From the NCBI GenBank assembly GCA_965183875.1, contig CBCYMK010000015.1:1-31673 (forward strand): a DNA stretch of 31,673 bases, in the 5' to 3' direction. Shown here piece by piece: positions 25,670 to 31,673 of this stretch (positions within the stretch are counted from its first letter, which is position 1; every line of letters begins with the position of its first letter). The notes under the pieces are model-generated. The model searched no databases. It was not told the DNA's origin and was given only the letters and a program-made list of their open reading frames with translations. The translations under genes were made by a program, and so were the position numbers. This DNA comes from UBA6772 sp965183875. Its GTDB lineage: Bacteria; Bacteroidota; Bacteroidia; Flavobacteriales; UBA7430.

Positions 25670-26454
25670 TGGTTTTTCAAAAAGGTGATAAAGTCTCGTT
25701 TTTGAACGAGCCTCTAAACGGTGTGGTTGTAGATTATATTAACGATTCTCATGTTTTGGTAGATTGCCAAGGTATAGAGATGGATGTGTCTGCGAAAGAA
25801 TTACTCAAAATAAGTTTTATACCTAAAGTTGAAGGTAAGTACGTATTTCCAATAAAAAAGGAAGACAAGAAAATTGATGTTATCCCCGATTTAAAGAGAG
25901 TTGCCTCGGCTTATAAAGGTCTAATGCTTGGGGATGAGGTGAATTTTATGAGCGACAATTCTACTGGGAAAATTATTGCTATTCTCCCTAATGAGGAATA
26001 CGAGGTAGAGTTAGAAGATGGTTTTTCCATTCCTGTAAATCGTATTGAAATAGAGAAAATATGGGTGCAGGACTTTTCGGTAGATGAGAAAGCAATTAAA
26101 GGTAAAATTAAGAAGGATCTAAAAAAGGATTCTAACACCAGTTCTATACCACATAAACCAAGTCTAAAATATTTCCAACATAACGAAGTAGACTTGCATA
26201 TGGAGTCTCTAATGGATTCCTGTAAAGGGATGTCTAATTTCGAAATCGTAACTGTGCAGTTAAATCATTTTAGAAGACGATTACACGAGGCACTTCAAGA
26301 AAATGAACCTAGCCTAGTTGTTATTCACGGTGTTGGACAAGGAGTGCTTAGAAATGAGATTTATAAATATTTAGAGCAATTCCCGAATATTAAAGTTGGA
26401 CCAGCTGATGTGAAACTCTATGGTTTGGGAGCAAGCGAGATTAGGATTGATTAA
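25669..26454 (+). CDS. DUF2027 plus Smr domain protein
   Basis: In this 261-residue protein, the N-terminal ~150 residues contain two small beta-rich segments with KGDKVSFLNEPLNGVV (5-20) and LGDEVNFMSDNSTGKI (~87-102), as in the Bacteroidota DUF2027 region. The C-terminal ~90 residues are a Smr domain: VDLHMESLMD, then VVIHGVGQGVLRNEI and VKLYGLGASEIRI. Smr domains are DNA/RNA nicking nucleases known from MutS2 and stand-alone ribosome-rescue or quality-control proteins; the DxH and HGxGxG motifs are kept. The cellular role is not established. It starts on the last base of the mltG stop. Confidence 0.9.
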   Translation: MVFQKGDKVSFLNEPLNGVVVDYINDSHVLVDCQGIEMDVSAKELLKISFIPKVEGKYVFPIKKEDKKIDVIPDLKRVASAYKGLMLGDEVNFMSDNSTGKIIAILPNEEYEVELEDGFSIPVNRIEIEKIWVQDFSVDEKAIKGKIKKDLKKDSNTSSIPHKPSLKYFQHNEVDLHMESLMDSCKGMSNFEIVTVQLNHFRRRLHEALQENEPSLVVIHGVGQGVLRNEIYKYLEQFPNIKVGPADVKLYGLGASEIRID

Positions 26455-26490
26455 TTCTTCATTGTTTATCAATAATTAGTCATCATTCCT

Positions 26491-26498
26491 TAGTTTTG
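26491..26498 (+). promoter_or_regulatory. Possible -7 element directly before the DHH gene
   Basis: TAGTTTTG fits TAnnTTTG and ends only 6 bases before the ATG at 26505. If used, the transcript would be nearly leaderless. The closest TTG upstream is too far for a standard -33. Weak. Confidence 0.25.
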
Positions 26499-26504
26499 CA
26501 TTCT

Positions 26505-27524
26505 ATGAGAAATTTTGATTTTACCGATTTACAAGCTGAATTAGCAAAAAGACCTACCATTATTATTACATGCCATAGAGGGCCTGATGGAGATGCTATG
26601 GGCTCTAGCTTGGCTCTGTATCAAGTATTGTTGGCTCAGGGTTTTGATGTTAAGGTTGTAGTGCCTAACAGTTACCCAGCCTTTTTGCATTGGTTACCAA
26701 AAAATGAAGATGTTTTAGAGTACGAAGGAAACGAAGACTTAGCAGATAAGTTGATTTCTGCAGCTGATTTAATCTTCTGTTTAGACTTTAACGATCTTCG
26801 AAGAACCGATATGATGTGTGATTCCTTAGAGGATTCTACAGCAAAAAAGGTGATGATAGACCATCATCAAGAGCCAAAAGATTTTGCAGACTTCACCTAT
26901 TCGGTACCTACTGTATGTTCTACCTGTCAGCTTATTTTTGAATTTATAGAAATGATGTCTTGGACAGAATTTCTAAATGTAGACATTGCCAAGTGTATTT
27001 ATACTGGAATGGTTACCGATACGGGTTCTTTCCGTTTTTCATCGGTTGATAAAAGAACACATGAAATTGCAGCTAGACTTATAGATTTAGGTTTGCAACA
27101 AGCTGAGGTTCACCAAACACTTTTCGATACGAATAAAGAAAGTCGTTTAAAATTATTAGGCTACTGTTTGAGTGAGAAATTAGAAGTTTTACCGGAGTAC
27201 CATACCGCCATAATGAGTCTTACTAGAGAGGAGCTAGAACGTTTCGATTTTGTGAAAGGCGATACAGAAGGATTTGTAAATTATGCGCTTTCTGTAGAAG
27301 GGGTTGTGTTTACCGCCTTCTTTGTAAAGTACGACGATAAAGTGAAGATATCCTTTAGAAGCATCAATCAGTTTAGAGCTAATTTATTTTCTAAAGAACA
27401 CTTCAGTGGCGGTGGACATATTAATGCTGCAGGTGGAATGTTTGAGGGGAGTATGGAAGATGCTATTGCTAAGTTTAAAAAGTTTTTACCTGATTTTAAA
27501 GAGGAGTTATTGGCTAATTGCTAA
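26505..27524 (+). CDS. DHH/DHHA1 phosphoesterase (NrnA-like oligoribonuclease/pAp phosphatase)
   Basis: The ATG at 26505 is preferred to an in-frame TTG at 26496; the protein is then 339 residues, normal for NrnA. The DHH domain has ITCHRGPDGDAMGSSLAL (metal-binding Asp pair), LIFCLDFND, KVMIDHHQEP (the DHH motif) and GMVTDTGSFRFSS. The DHHA1 domain carries HFSGGGHINAAGG. Known relatives degrade short oligoribonucleotides and dephosphorylate pAp; some cleave linear c-di-AMP products. It lies 50 bases after the Smr gene and 85 bases before the isomerase pair. Confidence 0.92.
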   Translation: MRNFDFTDLQAELAKRPTIIITCHRGPDGDAMGSSLALYQVLLAQGFDVKVVVPNSYPAFLHWLPKNEDVLEYEGNEDLADKLISAADLIFCLDFNDLRRTDMMCDSLEDSTAKKVMIDHHQEPKDFADFTYSVPTVCSTCQLIFEFIEMMSWTEFLNVDIAKCIYTGMVTDTGSFRFSSVDKRTHEIAARLIDLGLQQAEVHQTLFDTNKESRLKLLGYCLSEKLEVLPEYHTAIMSLTREELERFDFVKGDTEGFVNYALSVEGVVFTAFFVKYDDKVKISFRSINQFRANLFSKEHFSGGGHINAAGGMFEGSMEDAIAKFKKFLPDFKEELLANC

Positions 27525-27561
27525 ACTTTGTTAATCGGTATTTTTTGCTTTTAGAAATAAG

Positions 27562-27569
27562 TATATTTG
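27562..27569 (+). promoter_or_regulatory. -7 element for the tandem prolyl isomerase operon
   Basis: TATATTTG matches TAnnTTTG and lies 40 bases before the first isomerase ATG. A T-run ending in G (27541-27547) is only 14 bases upstream, shorter than the usual spacing, so the -33 part is uncertain. Confidence 0.42.
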
Positions 27570-27609
27570 CCAAGTTTAAAAAGAAAATCATAAACCAAAA
27601 TAAATTAAA

Positions 27610-28662
27610 ATGAAAAAAGTAATTCTTGCTTGTGCATTATTATTCGGTTTAGGAGCGCAGTCTTGCGATTCTAAAGCTGAGGTAGATAAAGTAGTAGAAA
27701 TTCTAAATCCTACTTCGCTAGAAGATAAGGGGATGTTTGCTCAAATCTTAACCAACAAAGGGACCATAGACTTAGTCTTAGAATTCCAAAGAACTCCTTT
27801 AACAGTAGCTAACTTTGTTGGTTTGGCTGAAGGAACTAAGGTAAACGACGAAACAGAATTAGGTGTTCCTTATTATGATGGTTTGGTTTTTCACCGTGTA
27901 ATTCAAGATTTCATGATCCAAGGTGGTTGTCCACAAGGTAATGGTTCTGGAGATCCTGGTTATTCTTTTGCTGATGAGTTTCATGCAGATTTAACTCATA
28001 ATGGTCCTGGTATTTTATCAATGGCTAATTCTGGAGCTGCAACTAACGGATCACAGTTTTTTATCACACATAAAGAAACTCCTTGGTTAAATAATAAACA
28101 TTCAATTTTTGGTCATGTAGTAGATTCTGTTTCTCAGGATATCGTAAATATGATTGAAAAAGGCGATACTATAATTTCTGTGTCTATCATCAGAAATGGT
28201 CGTTTGGCGAAGCGTTTTGATGCTGAAGAGGTTTTTGCCGAGGCTGAAGCTGCTGCTGCAGAAAAAGCACTTTTAGCTGCTGCGGAAGCGAAGGCTGAGC
28301 TAGCGAAATTAACCGAAGGATATACTGAAACTCCTAGTGGTTTATTTTACAAAATGAGTGTAGAAGGGGATGGAGTTAATCCTTTAGCTTCTCAAACTGT
28401 AAAGGTTCACTATACAGGGAGTTTAACAGACGGTACTGTTTTCGATTCATCTGTAACTAGAGGAGAGCCTATTGAGTTCCCTATTGGTGTAGGTAGAGTA
28501 ATTCCAGGATGGGATGAAGGTATTGCCTTACTTTCTACAGGTGGAAAAGCGACCCTTATAATTCCATCGCACTTAGCGTATGGTGCTAAAGGTGCAGGTG
28601 GTGTTATACCTCCAAACGCTACCTTAATATTTGAAGTAGAATTAATTGAAATTGCTAAATAA
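27610..28662 (+). CDS. Dual-family prolyl isomerase (cyclophilin-FKBP fusion), lipoprotein form
   Basis: This 350-residue protein has a lipoprotein-like signal (MKKVILACALLFGLGAQSC, Cys19), so it should be exported and lipidated. Residues ~42-205 are a cyclophilin domain with YDGLVFHRVIQDFMIQGG (catalytic Arg in FHR) and GSQFFIT. A helical Ala/Glu-rich linker (~207-237) joins it to an FKBP domain (~240-350) with VKVHYTGSLTDGTVFDSS, VIPGWDEGI and LAYG, keeping the Tyr, Phe-Asp and Trp pocket residues. Cyclophilin-FKBP fusions are known in flavobacteria (CFBP). Inferred role: folding of exported proteins. It is followed after 7 bases by a paralog without a signal peptide. Confidence 0.93.
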   Translation: MKKVILACALLFGLGAQSCDSKAEVDKVVEILNPTSLEDKGMFAQILTNKGTIDLVLEFQRTPLTVANFVGLAEGTKVNDETELGVPYYDGLVFHRVIQDFMIQGGCPQGNGSGDPGYSFADEFHADLTHNGPGILSMANSGAATNGSQFFITHKETPWLNNKHSIFGHVVDSVSQDIVNMIEKGDTIISVSIIRNGRLAKRFDAEEVFAEAEAAAAEKALLAAAEAKAELAKLTEGYTETPSGLFYKMSVEGDGVNPLASQTVKVHYTGSLTDGTVFDSSVTRGEPIEFPIGVGRVIPGWDEGIALLSTGGKATLIIPSHLAYGAKGAGGVIPPNATLIFEVELIEIAK

Positions 28663-28669
28663 GCACAAG

Positions 28670-29614
28670 ATGAAGGACGGATTATACGCCGAAATTAAAA
28701 CAAACAAGGGTGCAATCACTCTTGCTTTAGAATTCGAAAAATGCCCAATGACTGTAGCTAACTTTGTTGGTTTAGCAGAAGGGAAAATACCAAACAAGGA
28801 AAAAGAAGCTGGTGTTGCCTACTACGACGGTTTGAAATTTCACCGTGTTATAGATAATTTTATGGTGCAAGGTGGTTGCCCTAAAGGTTCTGGTGTTGGT
28901 GGACCTGGTTACGATTTCCCAGATGAGTTTCACCCTGAGTTGAAGCATGCAGGACCTGGAGTTTTGTCTATGGCTAATGCAGGACCTGGAACTAATGGCT
29001 CTCAGTTTTTTATTACCCATATCGCTACAGATTGGTTAGATAATAAACACACTGTTTTTGGAAATGTGATCGAAGGAATGGATGTGGTAAATACCATTGC
29101 TCAAGATGATACTTTAGAAAATATTACCATAAACAGAGTAGGAGAGGCTGCCGAAGCTTTTGATGCACCTACAGTTTTTGCAAATGCAGTTAATAATATT
29201 GGAGCTACTAAGAAAGAAGCTGAAAAAACAGCTGCTTTAGCAATCCAAAAACAAATTGCTGATAAATATCCAAATGCTCGTAAAACAGAGTCTGGTTTAT
29301 TAATCGCTAATGAGGTGGCTGGTTCTGGAATGGATGCTATCGTTGGTAAAACTGTTTCTGTACACTATACAGGGCGTTTAATGGACGGCACAGTATTCGA
29401 CTCTTCTGTTGAACGTGGTGACCCTATCGACTTCCCTCTTGGTGGTGGAATGGTTATTAAAGGTTGGGACGAAGGTATTGCTCAAATGAAAGTGGGTGGT
29501 AAAGCGACTCTTATCATACCTTTCCATTTAGCTTACGGAGAAAGAGGTTATCCGCCTGTAATTCCTGCTAAAGCAACTTTAGAATTTGATGTAGAGTTAG
29601 TAGACGTAAAGTAA
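28670..29614 (+). CDS. Dual-family prolyl isomerase (cyclophilin-FKBP fusion), cytosolic form
   Basis: I chose the ATG at 28670; an upstream in-frame TTG lies inside the previous gene. The 314-residue product starts directly with the cyclophilin fold (LYAEIKTNKGAITLALEF), so it has no export signal and should be cytosolic. The cyclophilin part keeps YDGLKFHRVIDNFMVQGG and GSQFFIT. A linker at ~160-200 is helical and charged. The FKBP part (~205-314) has VSVHYTGRLMDGTVFDSS, VIKGWDEGI and LAYG. It is a clear paralog of the preceding lipoprotein, cotranscribed with it and closed by a strong terminator. Confidence 0.93.
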   Translation: MKDGLYAEIKTNKGAITLALEFEKCPMTVANFVGLAEGKIPNKEKEAGVAYYDGLKFHRVIDNFMVQGGCPKGSGVGGPGYDFPDEFHPELKHAGPGVLSMANAGPGTNGSQFFITHIATDWLDNKHTVFGNVIEGMDVVNTIAQDDTLENITINRVGEAAEAFDAPTVFANAVNNIGATKKEAEKTAALAIQKQIADKYPNARKTESGLLIANEVAGSGMDAIVGKTVSVHYTGRLMDGTVFDSSVERGDPIDFPLGGGMVIKGWDEGIAQMKVGGKATLIIPFHLAYGERGYPPVIPAKATLEFDVELVDVK

Positions 29615-29638
29615 TTTATATTTTAAATTCATAAAATT

Positions 29639-29671
29639 AAAGCCTCTCCAGATATCTGGAGAGGCTTTTTT
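29639..29671 (+). terminator. Terminator of the prolyl isomerase operon
   Basis: A perfect 26-base palindrome (29641-29666) forms an 11-bp or longer GC-rich stem, AGCCTCTCCAG/CTGGAGAGGCT, and is followed by six T residues. It lies 24 bases after the stop codon. Confidence 0.92.
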
Positions 29672-29780
29672 GTTTTACCTGTATAGCTTGGTAGGTTGTG
29701 CTTGTCCTTCGACAGAGCCTGCCGACCGATAAGGTAACTCAGGAGGAAAATTGTTTGTTAGTCAGGCTGAGGCACTCTAA

Positions 29781-29810
29781 GCACACACACACACAAACAC
29801 ACACACACAG
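29781..29810. repeat. CA dinucleotide tract
   Basis: About 14 CA units form a nearly continuous alternating tract, interrupted once by AA at the middle. Such tracts are rare in bacteria and prone to slippage and to Z-form structure. Confidence 0.9.
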
Positions 29811-29881
29811 CAATTAACTATTGAAAATACCATGGCTAGGATTAATAATATTTTACATTTTAATACAAAACTGATGTGGTA

Positions 29882-29907
29882 GTTCTTTTTGCTTGATCAA
29901 AAAGAAC
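29882..29907. repeat. Perfect 10-bp hairpin with 6-base loop
   Basis: GTTCTTTTTG (29882-29891) pairs exactly with CAAAAAGAAC (29898-29907) around the loop CTTGAT. It lies just left of the long inverted repeat and resembles sequences I recall as dispersed in Bacteroidota genomes; this is from memory. Confidence 0.7.
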
Positions 29908-29918
29908 GAAAAAATCAT

Positions 29919-30060
29919 GACTTATTTTCTTTCTTGACGTTTCACAATCTTTAAAATGGCTCACAAAATTAATTCGCTTACCTTCCTTCGGTCGGTTAGC
30001 TCAAACACAATTTTGTTTGAGCTCATTTTATACGATTGTTCCACTAAAAGAAAAGATGTC
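29919..30060. repeat. Long imperfect inverted repeat, 52-base arms
   Basis: The left arm 29919-29970 and the right arm 30009-30060 are reverse complements over several exact blocks: GAC at the outer ends, TTTTCTTT, CAATC, TAAAATG, GCTCA and CAAAATT. The spacer is 38 bases. Inside it, GCTCAAACA (29999-30007) can pair instead with TGTTTGAGC (30014-30022), so two foldings compete. No protein frame fits. It could be a MITE-like element, a structured RNA or a dispersed repeat. Confidence 0.68.
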
Positions 30061-30220
30061 GGCAAAAAATAAATAAAATTCTGTATTCTACTAAAAACTA
30101 TTTTTTGTACTACTGCCATCTTCAAATTATCAAATCTTTCCGCGTCTCTAACCTATCCTTCGAATCAAGACGATTTTGAACCTAGACCATTTTAATATTA
30201 TTTCCAACTTTCTTAATTAA

Positions 30221-30286
30221 ACAATGCGTGCATTGAATATATTTTTGTATACTTGTGCAGCTTAACAAAATGTATGCAATGAATAT
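30221..30286 (+). promoter_or_regulatory. Operator-like repeats and -7 element before the acyl-CoA dehydrogenase
   Basis: A dyad CAATGC-GT-GCATTG (30222-30235) lies 4 bases before a TAnnTTTG match (30240-30247, TATTTTTG). The 20 bases 30221-30240 recur at 30267-30286 with 16 identities; the second copy covers the start codon. The arrangement suits a repressor that blocks transcription and initiation, but no binding protein is known here. Confidence 0.35.
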
Positions 30287-31673
30287 GAAAGGAGGTGCTT
30301 TTATTTACCAAAAGACATCAGCAAAAGATGTTTTTGTACCCGAAGAATTTAACGAAGAGCAAATAATGATCAAAGAGATGATCATTGACTTCGTACAACA
30401 AGAGGTATATCCCAATTTAGATAAACTAGATTCTATGACTGATAAAACTTTAATGCCGTCGGTATTAAAGAAGTCGGGCGAACTAGGGATGTTAGGAGTA
30501 AACATCTCCGAAGAGTTGGGCGGTATGGATTTAGATATGGTTACCACCTTAATTTTTGGGGAAACTACAGCTCATGGACATGCATTTGCTACGGCTATTG
30601 GAGCACATACTTCTATAGGTTCTTTACCAATTGTATATTATGGTACAGACGCTCAAAAGGCTCAGTATCTTCCTGGTTTAGCTAGTGGTGAGCTAATGGC
30701 TTCCTACTGTTTAACAGAGCCCGATGCAGGTTCTGATGCCAATTCTGGTAAAACAAAAGCGCTATTAAACGAAGCCGGAACACATTATATTATAAACGGC
30801 CAAAAGATGTGGATTACTAACGGTGGTTTTGCAGATATCTTTATTGTTTTTGCTAAAATTGAAGACGATAAGAATCTTTCTGCATTCATCGTAGAGAAAG
30901 ATTTTGGTGGTATTACTTTAGGTGAAGAAGAGCGTAAAATGGGAATTAAGGGTTCTTCAACCTTACAAGTTTTCTTTAACGATTGTAAAGTTCCTAAAGA
31001 AAATCTCTTAGGAGCGCGTCAAGGAGGTTTTAAAATTGCCTTAAATATTCTTAACTCTGGACGTATTAAAATTGGTGCTAGTGCTGTAGGAGGATCAAAA
31101 GTCGCTATTGGAACTTCTGTAAAATATGCCAACGAGCGCAAGCAGTTTGGAAAACCTATTTCTGATTTTGGTGCTATTCAACATAAGTTAGCTGATATGG
31201 CTGTTAAAGCTTTTGCTACAGAATCTGCTACCTACAGAATTGGGAATTTAATTGATGCTAAATACCAAGAATTAAAGGCTTCTGGTGCAAGTCAAAATGA
31301 AGCTAAAGTAAACGCTATTCGCGAATATGCCATCGAGTGTTCAATTGCTAAAGTATACGGGTCAGATGTACTTTGTTATGTAACAGATGAGGCTATTCAG
31401 ATTCACGGAGGAATGGGTTACGCTATGGAGACAGGAGTAGAGCGCGGTTATAGAGATGCTCGAATTACCAAAATTTATGAAGGTACAAACGAAGTAAATC
31501 GTTTGTTAATTGTAGGAGAGTTGATGAAAAGAGCCTTCCAAACAAAAGAAATTGCCGTTTTACCAGCTATGAAAAAAGCGCCTTTAAAAGCTGCTTCTTC
31601 ACTACTAAATTTCAGTAGCCCTAGCACAAGTAAACGCATAGAAAACCTAAAACAATTATTCTTATTACTTACC
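30270..31673 (+). CDS. Acyl-CoA dehydrogenase (3' end missing)
   Basis: The frame is open from ATG 30270 (other in-frame ATGs at 30279 and 30285) to the right edge, 468 codons. It shows the acyl-CoA dehydrogenase core in order: N-terminal helical domain, YCLTEPDAGSDA (~146-157), GQKMWITNGGFAD, GIKGSSTLQVFF, then RKQFGKPISDFGAIQHKLADM, IQIHGGMGYAMETG and YEGTNEVNRLL, with Glu404 in the expected catalytic position. It oxidises acyl-CoA to enoyl-CoA with FAD and passes electrons to ETF in beta-oxidation. Continuation past residue ~410 with more helices suggests the longer (~600-residue) bacterial VLCAD-like form. Upstream is a possible operator. Confidence 0.93.
   Translation, partial: MYAMNMKGGAFIYQKTSAKDVFVPEEFNEEQIMIKEMIIDFVQQEVYPNLDKLDSMTDKTLMPSVLKKSGELGMLGVNISEELGGMDLDMVTTLIFGETTAHGHAFATAIGAHTSIGSLPIVYYGTDAQKAQYLPGLASGELMASYCLTEPDAGSDANSGKTKALLNEAGTHYIINGQKMWITNGGFADIFIVFAKIEDDKNLSAFIVEKDFGGITLGEEERKMGIKGSSTLQVFFNDCKVPKENLLGARQGGFKIALNILNSGRIKIGASAVGGSKVAIGTSVKYANERKQFGKPISDFGAIQHKLADMAVKAFATESATYRIGNLIDAKYQELKASGASQNEAKVNAIREYAIECSIAKVYGSDVLCYVTDEAIQIHGGMGYAMETGVERGYRDARITKIYEGTNEVNRLLIVGELMKRAFQTKEIAVLPAMKKAPLKAASSLLNFSSPSTSKRIENLKQLFLLLT

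Larger units (their letters stand above)
29673..30269. other. Gene-free, repeat-rich intergenic region
   Basis: No convincing reading frame is present in these ~600 bases. They hold degenerate repeat pieces around 29700-29780 (CCTTCGACAG and an AGCCTG/CAGGCT inverted pair), a CA tract, a 10-bp hairpin, a long imperfect inverted repeat, and the promoter region of the acyl-CoA dehydrogenase. The composition suggests an old interspersed repeat element rather than a lost gene. Confidence 0.6.

Noticed and set aside
20842..26454. Lrp gene as the first gene of the dapF operon
   Set aside because: A 135-base AT-rich gap separates it from dapF, while the following genes are packed with gaps of 1 base or overlaps, so a separate dapF promoter is more likely; cotranscription is not excluded.
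29781..29810. CA tract as a possible CRISPR array
   Set aside because: It is a simple dinucleotide repeat with no spacers and no cas genes nearby.
29673..30269. Hidden gene, tRNA or transposase remnant in the long intergenic region
   Set aside because: No cloverleaf, no frame with recognisable motifs and no transposase fragment were found; only repeats and hairpins are visible.

Overview
The window reads as a chromosomal segment of a low-GC Bacteroidota bacterium, most likely a marine member of Flavobacteriales. The pointers are type IX secretion (T9SS) C-terminal sorting tails, Bacteroidota-type promoter elements (TAnnTTTG, sometimes with an upstream TTTG), little Shine-Dalgarno signal, and lineage-typical genes: a long NusB, DUF1573 next to yajC, DUF3276/PUR, DUF7935, and cyclophilin-FKBP fusions. 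I cannot fix the family. No tRNA, rRNA, CRISPR array, insertion sequence or prophage was seen.

Layout. 1-1851 (-): an SLC12/CCC-type transporter cut by the left edge. 2017-4271 (+): a small accessory patch with a T9SS tail remnant, a complete T9SS cargo protein, and a small lipocalin-like lipoprotein that looks frameshifted. 4281-11441 (-): TrkH with an extra four-helix N-terminus, a heptose-phosphate-type PfkB kinase, a class I aminotransferase, the nusB-DUF1573-yajC operon and leucine dehydrogenase, with good hairpin terminators separating three of the units. 11589-13809 (+): an ABC exporter and a PUR-domain nucleic-acid-binding protein. 13927-14448 (-): DUF7935. 14573-16137 (+): YbbR and coaE. 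16127-20688 (-): a YciO-like protein, a large FAD/Fe-S dehydrogenase and a DUF1338 enzyme. 20842-26454 (+): an Lrp regulator followed by a tightly packed dapF-GNAT-multiheme cytochrome-mltG-Smr run. 26505-29614 (+): a DHH phosphoesterase and two tandem dual-family prolyl isomerases, closed by a strong terminator. 29673-30269 has no gene but is rich in repeats and hairpins. 30270-end (+): an acyl-CoA dehydrogenase cut by the right edge.

How the genes work together. Most of the window is housekeeping: cell wall (dapF, mltG), CoA synthesis (coaE), protein export and folding (yajC, cyclophilin-FKBP pair), transcription (nusB) and amino-acid metabolism (leucine dehydrogenase, aminotransferase). 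The most suggestive functional link is DUF1338 (2-oxoadipate to 2-hydroxyglutarate in its HglS relatives) beside a YdiJ/D-2-hydroxyglutarate-dehydrogenase-type flavoprotein, with a divergent Lrp-type regulator. Together these could form a lysine/2-oxoadipate catabolic module. Other items worth a second look are the seven-heme TPR cytochrome inside a cell-wall operon, the tandem cyclophilin-FKBP genes (one lipoprotein, one cytosolic), the TrkH N-terminal fusion, the orphan T9SS tail, and a long imperfect inverted repeat at 29919-30060.
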